A stretch of 64,000 nucleotides of DNA, from NCBI GenBank assembly GCA_903858115.1, contig CAIOHR010000073.1, forward strand, positions 122,362-186,361, read 5' to 3'. The notes under the pieces were generated by a model that had not been told where the DNA came from, made no database searches, and was given only the letters and a program-made list of their open reading frames with translations. Shown piece after piece: positions 26,416 through 36,765 of this stretch; positions within the stretch are counted from its first letter, which is position 1, and each line of letters begins with the position of its first letter. The stretch is from an uncultured Pirellula sp. (GTDB taxonomy: Bacteria; Planctomycetota; Planctomycetia; Pirellulales; Pirellulaceae). A program made the translations under genes and the position numbers.

Positions 26416-28914
26416 ATGGCCATAACCGAAATACTTTCCTCGCATCTACCAGTTCATTTGTTGGAACGTGCACGTATCGTTGCTACAGGAATTGGAGCTA
26501 CGCACCAAGTTGAAAATTCATTGATTCATGCTAACCAGCGAGCTGGCTATGTCTTGTATTGGATGCGAACAGCAGTTCGAGTCGATGAAAATCCGGCTCT
26601 CGATGTAGCCAGACACTTGGCGATCAAGTCTAATTTGTCGCTGCTCGTGTACCACGGTCTCTCGCAACGTTATCCGTTCGCTTCGGACCGGCATCATACG
26701 TTCATCCTAGAAGGTGCTCGAGATGTGCAGAAGCGAATGTCGGAACTCGGGCTTTCCTATACGTTCTACTTGGAACGACCAGGCTTCGAGCAGAACTATC
26801 TTCGGCAGTTGGCGGACGCATCGGCAGTTGTTGTGACGGAAGATATGCCGACGAGACCTTCATCAACATTTCTTCGAGCCCTATGTCAAAACTCCAAAGC
26901 ACCGATTGTGGCAGTCGACACTGCTTGTGTGGTTCCCATGGGATTGGTTGGCAAGGCCTACACGAGGGCATTCGAGTTTCGCCAAGCGACACAGCGACTC
27001 TACAGAGATCGTATCCACAAAGAATGGCCCGTGGTGGAAGGGAGTGTTCGCGCCATCGATATGGCTTCGTTACCATTCGAGACCATCGATCTTGCGCACA
27101 CAAGTATTCCTGAATGTGTCGCCGAATGTGATATCGATCATACTATCGGGCCAGTTGTGGATACCGAAGGAGGATCGACCGCAGGTTACCAGCGTTGGAA
27201 ACGCTTTCGCGAGGCAGGGCTTATCAAGTATGCAAAGTCACGGAACAGTCCCCTGATAGATGGCGTCAGTCGGATGTCGGCCTATCTCCATTACGGGATG
27301 GTTTCGCCATTGCGTATCGCTCGCGAAACTGCTCAGCAGAAGGGAGAAGGACCCGAGAAATATCTCGACGAGTTGCTGATCTGGAGGGAGTTAGCGTACG
27401 CCTTTTGCCATTACCGCAGCGATCATGATCATTGGTCCGCTATCCCCGATTGGGCGCGACGAACCTTGGAGTTGCACGCGAAGGATCGACGAGTGATGCT
27501 TTACTCTTGGGAGCAGCTTGCCAGAGGAGAGACCGATGATGCTTTGTGGAACCATTCACAAAAGTCACTGCTGAAGCATGGAGAATTGCATAACAACGTC
27601 AGGATGACGTGGGGAAAAGCCATATTGAATTGGACGCAAAGCCCGAGTGTTGCACTGAAATACATGCTCGATTTGAACCACCGCTATGCGCTCGACGGAA
27701 GAGACCCCGCTTCGTATGGAGGCATACTTTGGTGTCTTGGTCAGTTTGACCGTCCCTTTGAGCCAGAGATCCCTATTTTAGGGACGGTCCGGCCACGCCC
27801 AACGAATGAACATGCGCAACGCTTGGATGTCGAGAAGTATGGCCAACTTATCGATCGCAACCGAACATCAAGCCCGCCAAAGATTGCGGTCGTGGGAGCA
27901 GGTATTTCTGGTGCGATGGCTGCTCGAACACTTGCAGACCATGGACTGCATGTAACGGTGTTTGACAAAAGCCGAGGTATGGGTGGACGCATGTCGACAC
28001 GTCAACTGGACAATCATGCGTTTGATCATGGAGCCCAGTACTTTACGACTCGGCATCCTGTGTTTCGAAGATACGTCGACTCATGGGTCGAGCAAGGTGT
28101 AGCTGCACGTTGGGATGGGACGGTGGTCGCTTATGACGGCGACGAAAATCATGCGGAACCCACTTGGCATTGCAATGTGCGGCCATCCATCGAGCGATTT
28201 GTTGGTACTCCAAGCATGACTTCGATTGCGAAGCATTTACTTCAGGATGCTGATGTGCGTCTAAATCAACAAATTTACGCCATCGAACCAGCAGGAAATA
28301 GCTTTCGACTCTTCGCAGCCGAGAATGTAGAGCTAGGAGTATTCGATCGAGTAATCCTGGCGATTCCGGCACCGCAAGCTTCGATGTTGGTTCCGTTTGA
28401 TCCGGATCTTGCATCGCAGCTTGCATCGATCCAGTATGATCCTTGTTGGTGCGCAATGTTTCAGTTTGACGCATCATTGCATAGCGATTGGACTGGAGCA
28501 TTCGTCAACGGAGGCCCAATTCGTTGGATCGGTCGAAGCCATACGAAGCCTGGCAGAACTTCAAAGGGCGAAACATTGGTGATCCATGCCGCCTCCGATT
28601 GGTCCTCGAAACATTATGAGCACGATCGAGAGTTCGTGATGTCAACGCTGCTTCAGGAGTACCTTCTTGTTACTGGACAAAAACCGCAAACACCGACGAT
28701 TGCCATGGCGCATCGTTGGCGTTATTCGATACCAGTTTCTTCTTTAGAAAAGTCGTGTTGTTTCAATGCAGACTCTTCGATCATCGCCTGTGGCGACTGG
28801 GCCGGTGGCTCACGAGTCGAAGGCGCGTTCCTGAGTGGCTGCGCATCGGCAGGCAGGATTCTGAGTCGACTCGATCGGCCAAAGCTCCCGAAGACACAAG
28901 GATTATTGTTCTAA
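26416..28914 (+). CDS. class II photolyase fused to a renalase-like FAD oxidoreductase
   Basis: A protein of 832 residues. Residues about 45-465 match class II CPD photolyases: [90 protein letters not shown]. Residues about 490-830 form a second FAD enzyme: [20 protein letters not shown] (dinucleotide fold), [29 protein letters not shown], and a closing [20 protein letters not shown], as in renalase-like COG3380 proteins. The short linker is intact and in frame. The first domain repairs pyrimidine dimers with light; the second may supply or recycle reduced flavin (inference). Confidence 0.92.
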   Translation: MAITEILSSHLPVHLLERARIVATGIGATHQVENSLIHANQRAGYVLYWMRTAVRVDENPALDVARHLAIKSNLSLLVYHGLSQRYPFASDRHHTFILEGARDVQKRMSELGLSYTFYLERPGFEQNYLRQLADASAVVVTEDMPTRPSSTFLRALCQNSKAPIVAVDTACVVPMGLVGKAYTRAFEFRQATQRLYRDRIHKEWPVVEGSVRAIDMASLPFETIDLAHTSIPECVAECDIDHTIGPVVDTEGGSTAGYQRWKRFREAGLIKYAKSRNSPLIDGVSRMSAYLHYGMVSPLRIARETAQQKGEGPEKYLDELLIWRELAYAFCHYRSDHDHWSAIPDWARRTLELHAKDRRVMLYSWEQLARGETDDALWNHSQKSLLKHGELHNNVRMTWGKAILNWTQSPSVALKYMLDLNHRYALDGRDPASYGGILWCLGQFDRPFEPEIPILGTVRPRPTNEHAQRLDVEKYGQLIDRNRTSSPPKIAVVGAGISGAMAARTLADHGLHVTVFDKSRGMGGRMSTRQLDNHAFDHGAQYFTTRHPVFRRYVDSWVEQGVAARWDGTVVAYDGDENHAEPTWHCNVRPSIERFVGTPSMTSIAKHLLQDADVRLNQQIYAIEPAGNSFRLFAAENVELGVFDRVILAIPAPQASMLVPFDPDLASQLASIQYDPCWCAMFQFDASLHSDWTGAFVNGGPIRWIGRSHTKPGRTSKGETLVIHAASDWSSKHYEHDREFVMSTLLQEYLLVTGQKPQTPTIAMAHRWRYSIPVSSLEKSCCFNADSSIIACGDWAGGSRVEGAFLSGCASAGRILSRLDRPKLPKTQGLLF

Positions 28915-28917
28915 GAG

Positions 28918-29460
28918 AAGCCGGCCATTCAATGATTCCTGGCACGCGCACACCACCTTCGAAGATGGAACCTTTCTTTTCTCTCCACGGACCGTTGAAC
29001 GAATCTTTGGGATCGTGTCCCAGGCCATCCCATCTTGGCAGGATTCGTGGGTGAAGCGGCTTTTACAGCACCAACACGCCACTTGCCAAAATGCCCAGTG
29101 CGGTAGCCAGCTTGACGCAGTACGTGGCCAATGGTGATTTCTTCAGGTCGCGTGGACCAATTGGGACCAAATACGCCAGACCGAATGGGGTGACGGCCCG
29201 TAAGGACACTCGTCCGCGTTGGCGAGCATCACATGAGCAGCATAGAAGCGGTCCATGCGCAAACCCCGGCTGGCCATTTCGTCTAGAACGGGAGTCTTCA
29301 GGTGAGGATGACTGTGATAGCCAGTTTCCCCCCATCCTTGATCGTCGGCCATAATCAAAATGACATTGGGACGCGAAGGGGCGTTTGCCAAGGCGACAGA
29401 TTGCGCAACCACTGTCGCGAAGATCGTGACGCATAGGAACCAAATGCGAATGACCATCAT
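28918..29460 (-). pseudogene. decayed sulfatase, N-terminal and central pieces in shifted frames
   Basis: From an ATG at 29460 the frame reads a signal peptide and [20 protein letters not shown], a sulfatase start. At the catalytic site it reads [18 protein letters not shown], so the CxPSR-type motif is gone. Homology then continues in another frame ([39 protein letters not shown], with R where the active-site H of GKWH is expected). A further shift or deletion leads to [20 protein letters not shown] and [13 protein letters not shown], where it stops beside the photolyase gene. The remaining third is absent. Its start overlaps the stop of the upstream sulfatase (TAATG), as in an old operon. 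Confidence 0.88.
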
Positions 29461-30275
29461 TAACTTCGTTTGCCTTCCGGTGGATCTTGGTCGGGAACTT
29501 CTAACGAACGACGCAGTCTGGCAAGTTCTTCTTCCAGCATCTTGCGAGTCTCAGCATAACCAGGGTCCGATATCACATCGCGCATTTCTTGCGGATCGGC
29601 TTTCAGATCGAACAGTTCGCTATAGTCAGAATCGGTTCCGTAGAAACGCACCAATTTGTATCGGTCGGTAACGACGCCATAGTGCTTCTTTACGCTATGC
29701 GCCCCTGGGAATTCGTAATAGTGGTAGTAAAAATTCTTTCGCCAATCGGTTGGCGATTCGCCTTTGAAAAGGGGAAGCAAGCTGCGCCCTTGCATCTCGG
29801 CGGGCACGGCAACACCAGCTGCATCCAGAAATGTCTCAGCAAAGTCCAGATTGGAAACGATATTCGCATTGGTAGCGCCTGGCTTAATCATCCCTGGCCA
29901 CTTGCAGATGAGCGGAGTTCTCAGCGATTCTTCAAAGATCCATCGCTTGTCGAACCAGCCATGCTCACCTAGATAGAAACCTTGATCAGAGGAGTAGACG
30001 ACCAAAGTGTTCTCCTCCAAGCCGTTTTCTCGCAAGAAATCGGCAATGCGCCCCACGCTTTCGTCAACGCTCTTCGTGCAAGCCAAGTAGTCGTGCATAT
30101 AACGATTGTACTTCCAACGAATCAAATCTTTGCCTTGCAAGTTGGCTTTGGCAAATGCTTCGTTGCGAGGCTTATAGTAGCCCGGATAGTATCTCAACAA
30201 GGATGGCCAATCAATCCCCGGATTCGTGGGAGAAGATCTCCAAGTAGCCTGTTTTTCCGCCGAAATATCCGAACG
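29460..30275 (-). pseudogene. sulfatase missing its N-terminal half
   Basis: An open frame of about 270 codons encoding the C-terminal part of a mucin-desulfating-type sulfatase: IRWKYNRYMHDYLACTKSVD, GLEENTLVVYSSDQGFYLGE, HGWFDKRWIFEESLRTPLI, ELFDLKADPQEMRDV. The frame is open only back to a TAG at 30276-30278; the longest ATG frame begins at 30200. The N-terminal domain with the catalytic cysteine is missing, so it cannot be an active sulfatase. The break coincides with the point where a truncated porin begins on the other strand. Confidence 0.85.
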
Positions 30276-30307
30276 CTAGCTTTAGTATTGCTAGTCGACG
30301 TGCAGGG

Positions 30308-30327
30308 GCTAAGGGGCGCTAAGGGGC
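30308..30327. repeat. two adjacent 10-base direct repeats at a gene-fragment junction
   Basis: The unit GCTAAGGGGC occurs twice in direct succession, preceded by GCAGGG. It lies exactly between the broken sulfatase (ending at 30275) and the broken porin (homology from about 30331). This marks the probable rearrangement scar. Confidence 0.6.
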
Positions 30328-30330
30328 TAC

Positions 30331-31350
30331 GGCCAACCTTCACCGACGTCTGGACTGACTTCACCGATGTTGGCCCTCTTGGAACGGTTCGAGTCGGTCA
30401 ATGGAAACAGCCCTTTGGCTTGGAAACGGTCAGCAGCTTTAGATACACAACCTTTATGGAACGGTCTTCGTTGTTCCAAGCATTTACACCATTCCGTCAC
30501 ATAGGAGTCGGGTTTTACAACCATTCCGATGATCTAGATTGGACATGGGCTGCATCCTATTTTCGTACGGGGCAAGATCAATTCGGTGGCTCGCTCAGTA
30601 CTTACGGGGGCAATGGAGCGGCGGGACGCTTAACGCACTTACTTTGGCACGAAGGTGCAAAAGTTGAAGACTATTTGCATGTCGGTGCCGGATACTTTCT
30701 TAATGCTCCACCCAATGAGCGAGTTCGATTTCGAAGCATCCCAGAAATGTCCGTTGGCGAATTTGTTATTCCGACGGGCGTTCCCCTTGGAACAAGCGGG
30801 CAACCAGTTCCCGATGTCGCAAACGGAACTCCCTTCTTTGTAGATACAGGTACGATCGCTGGAACAAGTTTGACTCAAACCCTTGGATTGGAGGCTCTAT
30901 GGGTTCGCGGTCCTTTATCGTGGCAAAGCGAAGCCATGGGATGCTTCGTCGACACTTCCAGTACGGGGAACGCTTTTCTAAATGGTGCTTACTCGCAAGT
31001 GGGTTGGTTTTTGACTGGTGAGCATCGCCCCCAATGATCGCAAAGCCGGTGCAATCGATCGAGTAATGCCCTTTCATAGTGTGTCTAGATGCGGTGGCGG
31101 TTGGGGAGCATGGGAAATCGCGTGCCGCTGGTCCTATTTGGATGTTACCGATCGACAAATTCAAGGTGGTACGATGCAGAACATGACCGCGGGCCTTAAT
31201 TGGTATGTGAATCCCTACTGCAAATGCGTGTTCAACTACGTTCATTCTTGGGCCGATTCTCGACCTACACGCAACGGCGTCATTCAAGCTAACAACTTGA
31301 TCAACTCTCAAATAGATGCCTACGGCCTTACATGCCAACTCGATTTCTAG
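30331..31350 (+). pseudogene. phosphate-selective porin (OprP/OprO-like) fragment with frameshift
   Basis: Homology starts at PTFTDVWTDFTDV and runs through LGTVRVGQWKQPFGLETVSS, TTFMERSSLFQAFTPFRHIG, GAGYFLNAPPNERVRFRS to SQVGWFLTGEHRP, where the frame ends at 31035-31037. The missing tail is found in another frame from about 31033: DRKAGAIDRVMPFHSVSRCG, ACRWSYLDVTDRQIQGG, GLNWYVNPYCKCVFNYVHSW, ending GLTCQLDF at 31350. The signal peptide and first third are absent. The intact family forms outer-membrane channels for phosphate or other anions. With both defects it should be non-functional. Confidence 0.88.
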
Positions 31351-31471
31351 AACCGCTGACTTACTCCGATAATTCTTTGAGAAATGGATTTTGGTGGGCA
31401 ACGTCTTCGCCTGTCTGAGATGCAGCAAAGATCATTTGCGACGACTGACTTGCAAAACACAACCAAAACTA

Positions 31472-32893
31472 CTACTTCACTAGGAAACTCGTTTTCTCTT
31501 CAGCCATTTCAGCTTCCCAAATTGCTAAGCGTCTTTTGAGGTCAGAGAAGATTGAGGGATTTTGAAAAGAACGATCCATTCGTTCGGAAATGTCCGTACT
31601 CAGATCGAAAAGCATTTCCACATTGCCGTCTTGAATGTATTTCCAGTCGCCATGCCGAATGGCTTTCTGTTGTCGACCTGTCCGATCGATGCGCCAACAA
31701 AATGTTCGGGGCATGGCAGGTCGCTGATTAAGCAACATTGGGATTAGGTCGGTTCCATCGAATGGTGTTGCCGAAGGTACCGTTGCACCCGCAATCGCCG
31801 CAAAAGTTGCACTCAGATCCATCGTGATCCCTACTTGATGCGTCACTAGCCCCTTCGGCAATTTAGCTGGCCAACGCATGAGACAGGGAACGCGGATGCC
31901 CCCTTCCCAAAGCGTCGACTTGTGATGAAACAAGGGTGAGTTGTCGGAATACCGTTCTCCGCCGTTGTCGCTGCTCAACACGACCAGTGTGTTTTCAGCG
32001 ACACCTTGCTTCTCGAGCTCGGCGAGAATCATGCCTACACCGTCATCAACTCGTTCGACCATCGCAGCGTAGGTCGATCGATCACCGTCGTACATATTGG
32101 CTTTCGTTACGCTGGGTTGTGGGCGTCCTGGGGGTTGATACGGACAGTGAACAGCCAAATGAGGAACATAGAGAAAGAAAGGTTGTTGAGCGTTCTTTCG
32201 AATGAAATCGGCTGCTCTCTGGTTGATAAGATCGGTCAGATAACCCTCCACGTGAACAACCTCTGTACCCTCGCGAAGCGCATAGGTCCCATCGTAATAG
32301 GCGTGATTGTAATAGTCGCTGTGACCGAGCAGTTCGCCAAAATATTCGTCGAAACCGTGCTTGGTCGGATTGTATTCATCCTTGTAGCCGAGGTGCCATT
32401 TTCCGAATGCTCCCGTTCTATAGCCAACATCCTTGAGCAATTTGGGTAAGGTACGGATTGAGGTCGGCATTCCGATCGCATGAATGTCGGGCTCCCTTAC
32501 TAAGGAATTGCCACGCCGCCAAAACCCTTCTGCCGACATGCCAAGAGCCCACTCGAATCCCGTACGTTGCTGCCAACGTCCCGTGATGAAGCCACAGCGA
32601 GTTGGGCTGCAAACGGGACCATTCGAATAAAAATCGGTGAATCGAACTCCCTCGCGTGCGAGTCGATCCATATGCGGTGTACGAATATCCTTTGCACCGT
32701 AGGGCTCAGAATCGGCATACCCGAAGTCGTCGATTAGAATGAAAACAATGTTGGGCTTCGCTAAAGCAGCGGAATCGAAACCGTTCGCCTTGGCTGCCAA
32801 CAACATGACAGCCAATATCATTGGTATCCGGACCGCGAGTGCCACAAATACAGGTAGGATACCTATGCTACATTGAGAGAAACAGTTGTTCAT
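31472..32893 (-). CDS. secreted formylglycine-dependent sulfatase
   Basis: A protein of 473 residues with an N-terminal hydrophobic segment (VRIPMILAVMLLAAKANG). KPNIVFILIDDFGYADSEPY opens the alkaline-phosphatase-like fold. The catalytic motif CSPTR has Cys95, to be converted to formylglycine; GAFGKWHLGYKDEYNPTKHG and VVLSSDNGGERYSDNSP supply other active-site residues, and all are intact. Such enzymes release sulfate from sulfated polysaccharides or glycans outside the cytoplasm. It is the only complete sulfatase in the window; two decayed ones lie 2 kb away. A formylglycine-generating enzyme is not encoded here. Confidence 0.95.
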   Translation of the reverse strand: MNNCFSQCSIGILPVFVALAVRIPMILAVMLLAAKANGFDSAALAKPNIVFILIDDFGYADSEPYGAKDIRTPHMDRLAREGVRFTDFYSNGPVCSPTRCGFITGRWQQRTGFEWALGMSAEGFWRRGNSLVREPDIHAIGMPTSIRTLPKLLKDVGYRTGAFGKWHLGYKDEYNPTKHGFDEYFGELLGHSDYYNHAYYDGTYALREGTEVVHVEGYLTDLINQRAADFIRKNAQQPFFLYVPHLAVHCPYQPPGRPQPSVTKANMYDGDRSTYAAMVERVDDGVGMILAELEKQGVAENTLVVLSSDNGGERYSDNSPLFHHKSTLWEGGIRVPCLMRWPAKLPKGLVTHQVGITMDLSATFAAIAGATVPSATPFDGTDLIPMLLNQRPAMPRTFCWRIDRTGRQQKAIRHGDWKYIQDGNVEMLFDLSTDISERMDRSFQNPSIFSDLKRRLAIWEAEMAEEKTSFLVK

Positions 32894-32920
32894 TCGATCG
32901 AACTCACTATGCGTTGGAAT

Positions 32921-32988
32921 GTAGCGAAAGTCGTGCGTGGCTTTCGGTGATGAACGGACTTGCCGAAACTCTTGACGAGTTTCGCTAC
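32921..32988. terminator. intergenic hairpin with nested inverted repeats
   Basis: Outer arms 32921-32934 and 32975-32988 (GTAGCGAAAGTCGT and ACGAGTTTCGCTAC, one mismatch) overlap an inner perfect stem 32964-32971 / 32977-32984 (CGAAACTC and GAGTTTCG, five-base loop). It lies downstream of the DUF1588-type gene on the minus strand and upstream of the sulfatase start. I recall similar GTAGCGAAACTCGTC elements as dispersed planctomycete repeats. It may also end the upstream transcript. Confidence 0.55.
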
Positions 32989-33039
32989 CTAAAAACTAAG
33001 GAGGACAAAGCACTAGGACTAGGAACGCAGCGCACTCTA

Positions 33040-35430
33040 TCATCTCTTTCGATATAGAAACGCATCACTCGTAAGTAGCGACTCCAAAAGTGCGTTCATG
33101 CTACCCCCATTTTCTTCGTAAGCACGATAGGCAGCTTGCAAAACGGGTGCGTCGTTGACCGTTTCATTGCGCCCCATCCAGTATCGAAAAGCATGGCGCA
33201 CGAAGACTTGTTTGACACGATCACTCTTCGCTAATTTGTGGATCATTTCGATTGCGTTTGCGACGGGGCCATCCAGTGCGGCGTCACCGCTATGGATAAT
33301 GGCGCCGGAGGTGTCGACGGGCTCTTCTTGTTCCTTAATGCGATAGAGACCAAGGTGGTTGTAACTCTCGAACGGCAAACCCAACGGATCCATTTTCTGA
33401 TGGCACTTCCAGCAATACTCTTCCCTCGTAACTCGCATGCGATGTCGAAGAGTCGTTTTCGGTTCGTCTGGCAGCATTGCATCAACCGTGATAGGTACAT
33501 CTGGAACCGAATCACCGAGCAGTCGTTCGCGAATCCATCGGCCGCGCAATATAGCATGGTTGTCCATGGCATCCGAATGCGATACTAGCCATGCCGGATG
33601 CGTCAGAATGCCAACGCGTTGATCGGTCGGTAGAGAGGTGAGCGAACGCTCAGTTTGAAGCGGTTTCACCACTTGAGCGATTCGCACGTGCTCCGGTTGC
33701 CCGACAGGCAATGACGCCGCGCGGACCGTATTAGGAATACTAGGTCCCTTCTTCTTTTCGGCTTTCTTTTCAGCTTTTTTTTCGGGCGATTCTTCCTTCA
33801 GAGCGGTCTTGTTCACTCCCACAAACTCACCGAAATAGCGAGCGTCACGAGACTCGTTGTAGACCACTTTGTCCGTCGTCAACATCTCGTACAACACGTC
33901 TTTGTCTTGTTCTAAGATTATTTCGATGAGTCGATCGGTATTGGCAATCATTCCGACCATCGCACGGAAATGCAATTCTGCTTTGGGATCGCCACCAGCA
34001 CTTACAAGTGCTTTCGCGTCTTTGCACACACCGCCAGCACGATCGTAGTCAAAATACTCTCTGAAGAATTGCAGCACACGAGGCTTGCGAAAACTGTCGT
34101 CGTTGAGGATCCGATGCACCTCACGTTTTGCATCCTCAGCCGAATTCATCTTTCCCTGTTGGACAGCCTGTTTCAACGCTGTATCGGGAGGGATATAGCT
34201 GAACGCGGCGTTGATGGCCAGAGCCAACTCTTGGCCTTGCAGCATAACACGACCGTACTGATCGGGAACACCATAGTTCACCAATTCGGGCCGGAATAAA
34301 GCGTCGCGATCGAGGAAGATTGGAGCCAAACCAAGGAAAGCACCCTCCTGTTTGCCGAGGTCGTTAATCGCTTCGGTAGCGATACGAACGTACGAGTCTG
34401 ATTCTGCCTCTAACGGAGGACGGCCTGTCAGCGACTCGAACAAAAAATTCACCGCCGCTCGAAGTGATTCGCTTGAGACACCACTTTCGTGCATGAGATC
34501 GTGGACCGGCGTCATCGGGTGTGTTGGCTGCTTGGCGTAGAATAGACTTTCATTTAATCCACGTAAGTCACCATGCTTGTACTTCGGGTCGATATCTTTG
34601 ACATCGTCGGCAAATTGATAGGGCTCAGCCTTGGGTCCATAAGCCATGAATCGAAGAATGTCTTCAGCGATACTCGCGATCTGCGTGGCCTCAGAACCGT
34701 TCACGGAATGCAAAATGGGGTAGTTTCGCAACCCCCGATGGTCGTCTGTTGACAAGACAGGTGGAAACCCGGTGATAGCTGCGGCGTAAGCTGCGGTTCC
34801 ACCGACCCAGCCGATAAGTCGATCGAGACCGTAGTAAACCTTGACCTCACCATCCTCGTTGGGAGGAATGTGATCGCCGCGTGCTCGCACTCCTGGCCGC
34901 GCTGGATCGTATGCCGGTTCCTTTGCAATCAACTCATTCAATCTGGTCAGATGCTCTTGCGGATGAATTCGCCATATCCGAGCTGCGGTTGATGGTGGTT
35001 CTAGCCCCTCCGGAATTTCGCCAAACAAAAGTTCATGGGGGAGATGGTTCCCTTTCGCAGGAAGCAGGTGTGCATTGAAACCACCATTGTCTTTCATGCT
35101 CCGTTGTAGCTCGCACGTAATCCAAGTCGCAAGCTGCAGTCTTTCCGCCGCCAAGGGTTGGTTACGTTCTTCACGTGGAGGCATTTCCTTGAGAGCAACT
35201 TGCTCCCAAACTCGTTTCCACAGCTCGGCATTGTTGACATCGACGCCTGCTAACGTGTGAAACGCAACATCCCCTTCTTGCGTGTCTGCTCCGTGGCAAT
35301 GGATACAATTCTTCAGCAAAAATGGCTTTACGACCGACTCAAAGGAGGCAAGTTCCCCCGCCGGAAGAGTTGCTGCTGAGCAGAAGATTCCGATGCTGCT
35401 CAACGCATACAATGCTATGGATCGAATCAT
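33040..35430 (-). CDS. PSCyt-type cytochrome protein with DUF1588/DUF1585 end
   Basis: A protein of 796 residues with a signal peptide (ALYALSSIGIFCSAATLPAG). Residues about 25-110 form a PSCyt1 haem module (LLKNCIHCHGADTQEGDVAF). A long middle segment has no clear match; it includes an Ala/Lys/Glu run (KKAEKKAEKKK). The C-terminal third holds DUF1588 (LRGRWIRERLLGDSVPDVP, EEYCWKCHQKMDPLGLPFE with a second CxxCH) and DUF1585 (RVKQVFVRHAFRYWMGRNE). Planctomycete-specific, periplasmic; function unproven, possibly redox work in polysaccharide use. The DUF1552 partner lies 15 bases upstream. Confidence 0.9.
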   Translation of the reverse strand: MIRSIALYALSSIGIFCSAATLPAGELASFESVVKPFLLKNCIHCHGADTQEGDVAFHTLAGVDVNNAELWKRVWEQVALKEMPPREERNQPLAAERLQLATWITCELQRSMKDNGGFNAHLLPAKGNHLPHELLFGEIPEGLEPPSTAARIWRIHPQEHLTRLNELIAKEPAYDPARPGVRARGDHIPPNEDGEVKVYYGLDRLIGWVGGTAAYAAAITGFPPVLSTDDHRGLRNYPILHSVNGSEATQIASIAEDILRFMAYGPKAEPYQFADDVKDIDPKYKHGDLRGLNESLFYAKQPTHPMTPVHDLMHESGVSSESLRAAVNFLFESLTGRPPLEAESDSYVRIATEAINDLGKQEGAFLGLAPIFLDRDALFRPELVNYGVPDQYGRVMLQGQELALAINAAFSYIPPDTALKQAVQQGKMNSAEDAKREVHRILNDDSFRKPRVLQFFREYFDYDRAGGVCKDAKALVSAGGDPKAELHFRAMVGMIANTDRLIEIILEQDKDVLYEMLTTDKVVYNESRDARYFGEFVGVNKTALKEESPEKKAEKKAEKKKGPSIPNTVRAASLPVGQPEHVRIAQVVKPLQTERSLTSLPTDQRVGILTHPAWLVSHSDAMDNHAILRGRWIRERLLGDSVPDVPITVDAMLPDEPKTTLRHRMRVTREEYCWKCHQKMDPLGLPFESYNHLGLYRIKEQEEPVDTSGAIIHSGDAALDGPVANAIEMIHKLAKSDRVKQVFVRHAFRYWMGRNETVNDAPVLQAAYRAYEENGGSMNALLESLLTSDAFLYRKR

Positions 35431-35445
35431 ATTGGAGCATTCGCC

Positions 35446-36765
35446 TTACGCCATGAGCTCTTCGATAGGGCCAATCTTAGAGTCATGTTTGGCAGCCGTA
35501 CTCTTGTCCATATTAAATCGATCGCGGGGTGCGCCGATGGCATGAAGCAACGTCGTGTAAAGAGCATTGACTGGACGTTTTCCATCCATCTGCGTGAATT
35601 GGCCTGTCTTAATGCGACCACCGCAGTTACCCAACAAGATAAACGGCCAGTTGGCACCATTGGTGTGTTGTTTGTCAGCATTGTTGCTGGAATAGACGAT
35701 GAGCGTATGGTCCATCATGGTTCCATTGCCTTCAGGAACCGATTCCAGTTCCTGCATCATCTTTACAAGCATCCGACAATTGTATTGTCGAATCTTGATC
35801 CAAATCGGGTTGTCCGGTTGGTCCATGTGTCCGAGATTATGGCCAGCCTCAACGACCCCCAGTCCTTTCCATGCTCCGAAGATCTCGCCTCGCCCAGAGC
35901 CGATCGTTAGAACATTGGTAAGCCCAGCTTTCAAGGTTGCAATCCCCACGTCAAGCAAAGCATCGTGCCAATCGGTTTCAAATTTTGGCTTCAGAAATTT
36001 CTCGTCATACTTAGGAGCAAAGAGCTTTAGATGATCCGACACCGACGCAAGTCGCTCGCACAAGCCATTGCCATTACGGAAGCCATCGACGTAGGTTTGA
36101 TAGAGTTCACGGTCAGAACTGGGGAGAGGTCCGCTCCCTTGTTCCGCAAGCTGCTCCACTTGGTTAAGGACTTTGGATCGAGCCTCGAATCGTTTCTTGA
36201 CGTCACCGCTAGCGATTGTGCCAAACAGCATCTGATAAAGATCGTTCGGATTCGAATACATGAAGAGCGGCTTGCCCGCTCCGGCCGCGGATAGGGTTGC
36301 AAGAGTCGGACGCGATATCATGTTGGGAAGTGCATCCATCCCAATGCACAGATGCGGCAAGATTGTCTGTGGCAGTAGTCGACTGAGAACGTGATCAATC
36401 GTTTCCGCGAAAGGTGGTATTCCGATACCTCCGCGATAACCACCCAATGCACCGAAGAAAGCGCTGTGCGATGGACTGGTGTGCAGTCCATGGAGCCCAT
36501 TGATTATGTGGATTTTGTCTTTGTAGGGTTCGAGCGGACTAATCGGTTCAGGAAGCGTCACTCCGGCAAGAGAGCAATTGTGGTCAAGACCTTGGGTGAC
36601 ACACGTGGCAGGATCAAAGCCTTGGTTTTGCAAAAAGAATATCACCCTTCGCGGTGCACCAACCGATGCACTCGCTGCACGTGCGATGTCCATCGAAAGA
36701 TGGGGACTTACCGCGCATCCGACAGTAGCCGCCATTCCTTGGAGAACCTGTCTTCGATGAATCAT
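35446..36765 (-). CDS. DUF1552 secreted protein
   Basis: About 439 residues from the ATG at 36765, preceded by AAGGAA at the proper distance; a longer frame upstream is non-coding in character. The N-terminus [20 protein letters not shown] resembles a Tat-type signal. Typical family wording: [95 protein letters not shown]1552 proteins are paired with PSCyt/DUF1592-family genes throughout planctomycetes, and here the pair is 15 bases apart. Fold relation to the DUF1501/alkaline-phosphatase-like group is suspected; substrate unknown. Confidence 0.9.
   Translation of the reverse strand: MIHRRQVLQGMAATVGCAVSPHLSMDIARAASASVGAPRRVIFFLQNQGFDPATCVTQGLDHNCSLAGVTLPEPISPLEPYKDKIHIINGLHGLHTSPSHSAFFGALGGYRGGIGIPPFAETIDHVLSRLLPQTILPHLCIGMDALPNMISRPTLATLSAAGAGKPLFMYSNPNDLYQMLFGTIASGDVKKRFEARSKVLNQVEQLAEQGSGPLPSSDRELYQTYVDGFRNGNGLCERLASVSDHLKLFAPKYDEKFLKPKFETDWHDALLDVGIATLKAGLTNVLTIGSGRGEIFGAWKGLGVVEAGHNLGHMDQPDNPIWIKIRQYNCRMLVKMMQELESVPEGNGTMMDHTLIVYSSNNADKQHTNGANWPFILLGNCGGRIKTGQFTQMDGKRPVNALYTTLLHAIGAPRDRFNMDKSTAAKHDSKIGPIEELMA

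Noticed and set aside
27748..27789. Inverted repeat GACCGTCCCT / AGGGACGGTC inside the photolyase fusion, near the domain boundary
   Set aside because: The encoded residues (around [12 protein letters not shown]) align with the conserved FAD-domain end of class II photolyases, so an inserted element is not needed to explain it.
29982..30330. Plus-strand open frame upstream of the porin homology
   Set aside because: It is antisense to the sulfatase fragment and its translation has no porin character; only sequence from about 30331 is porin-like.
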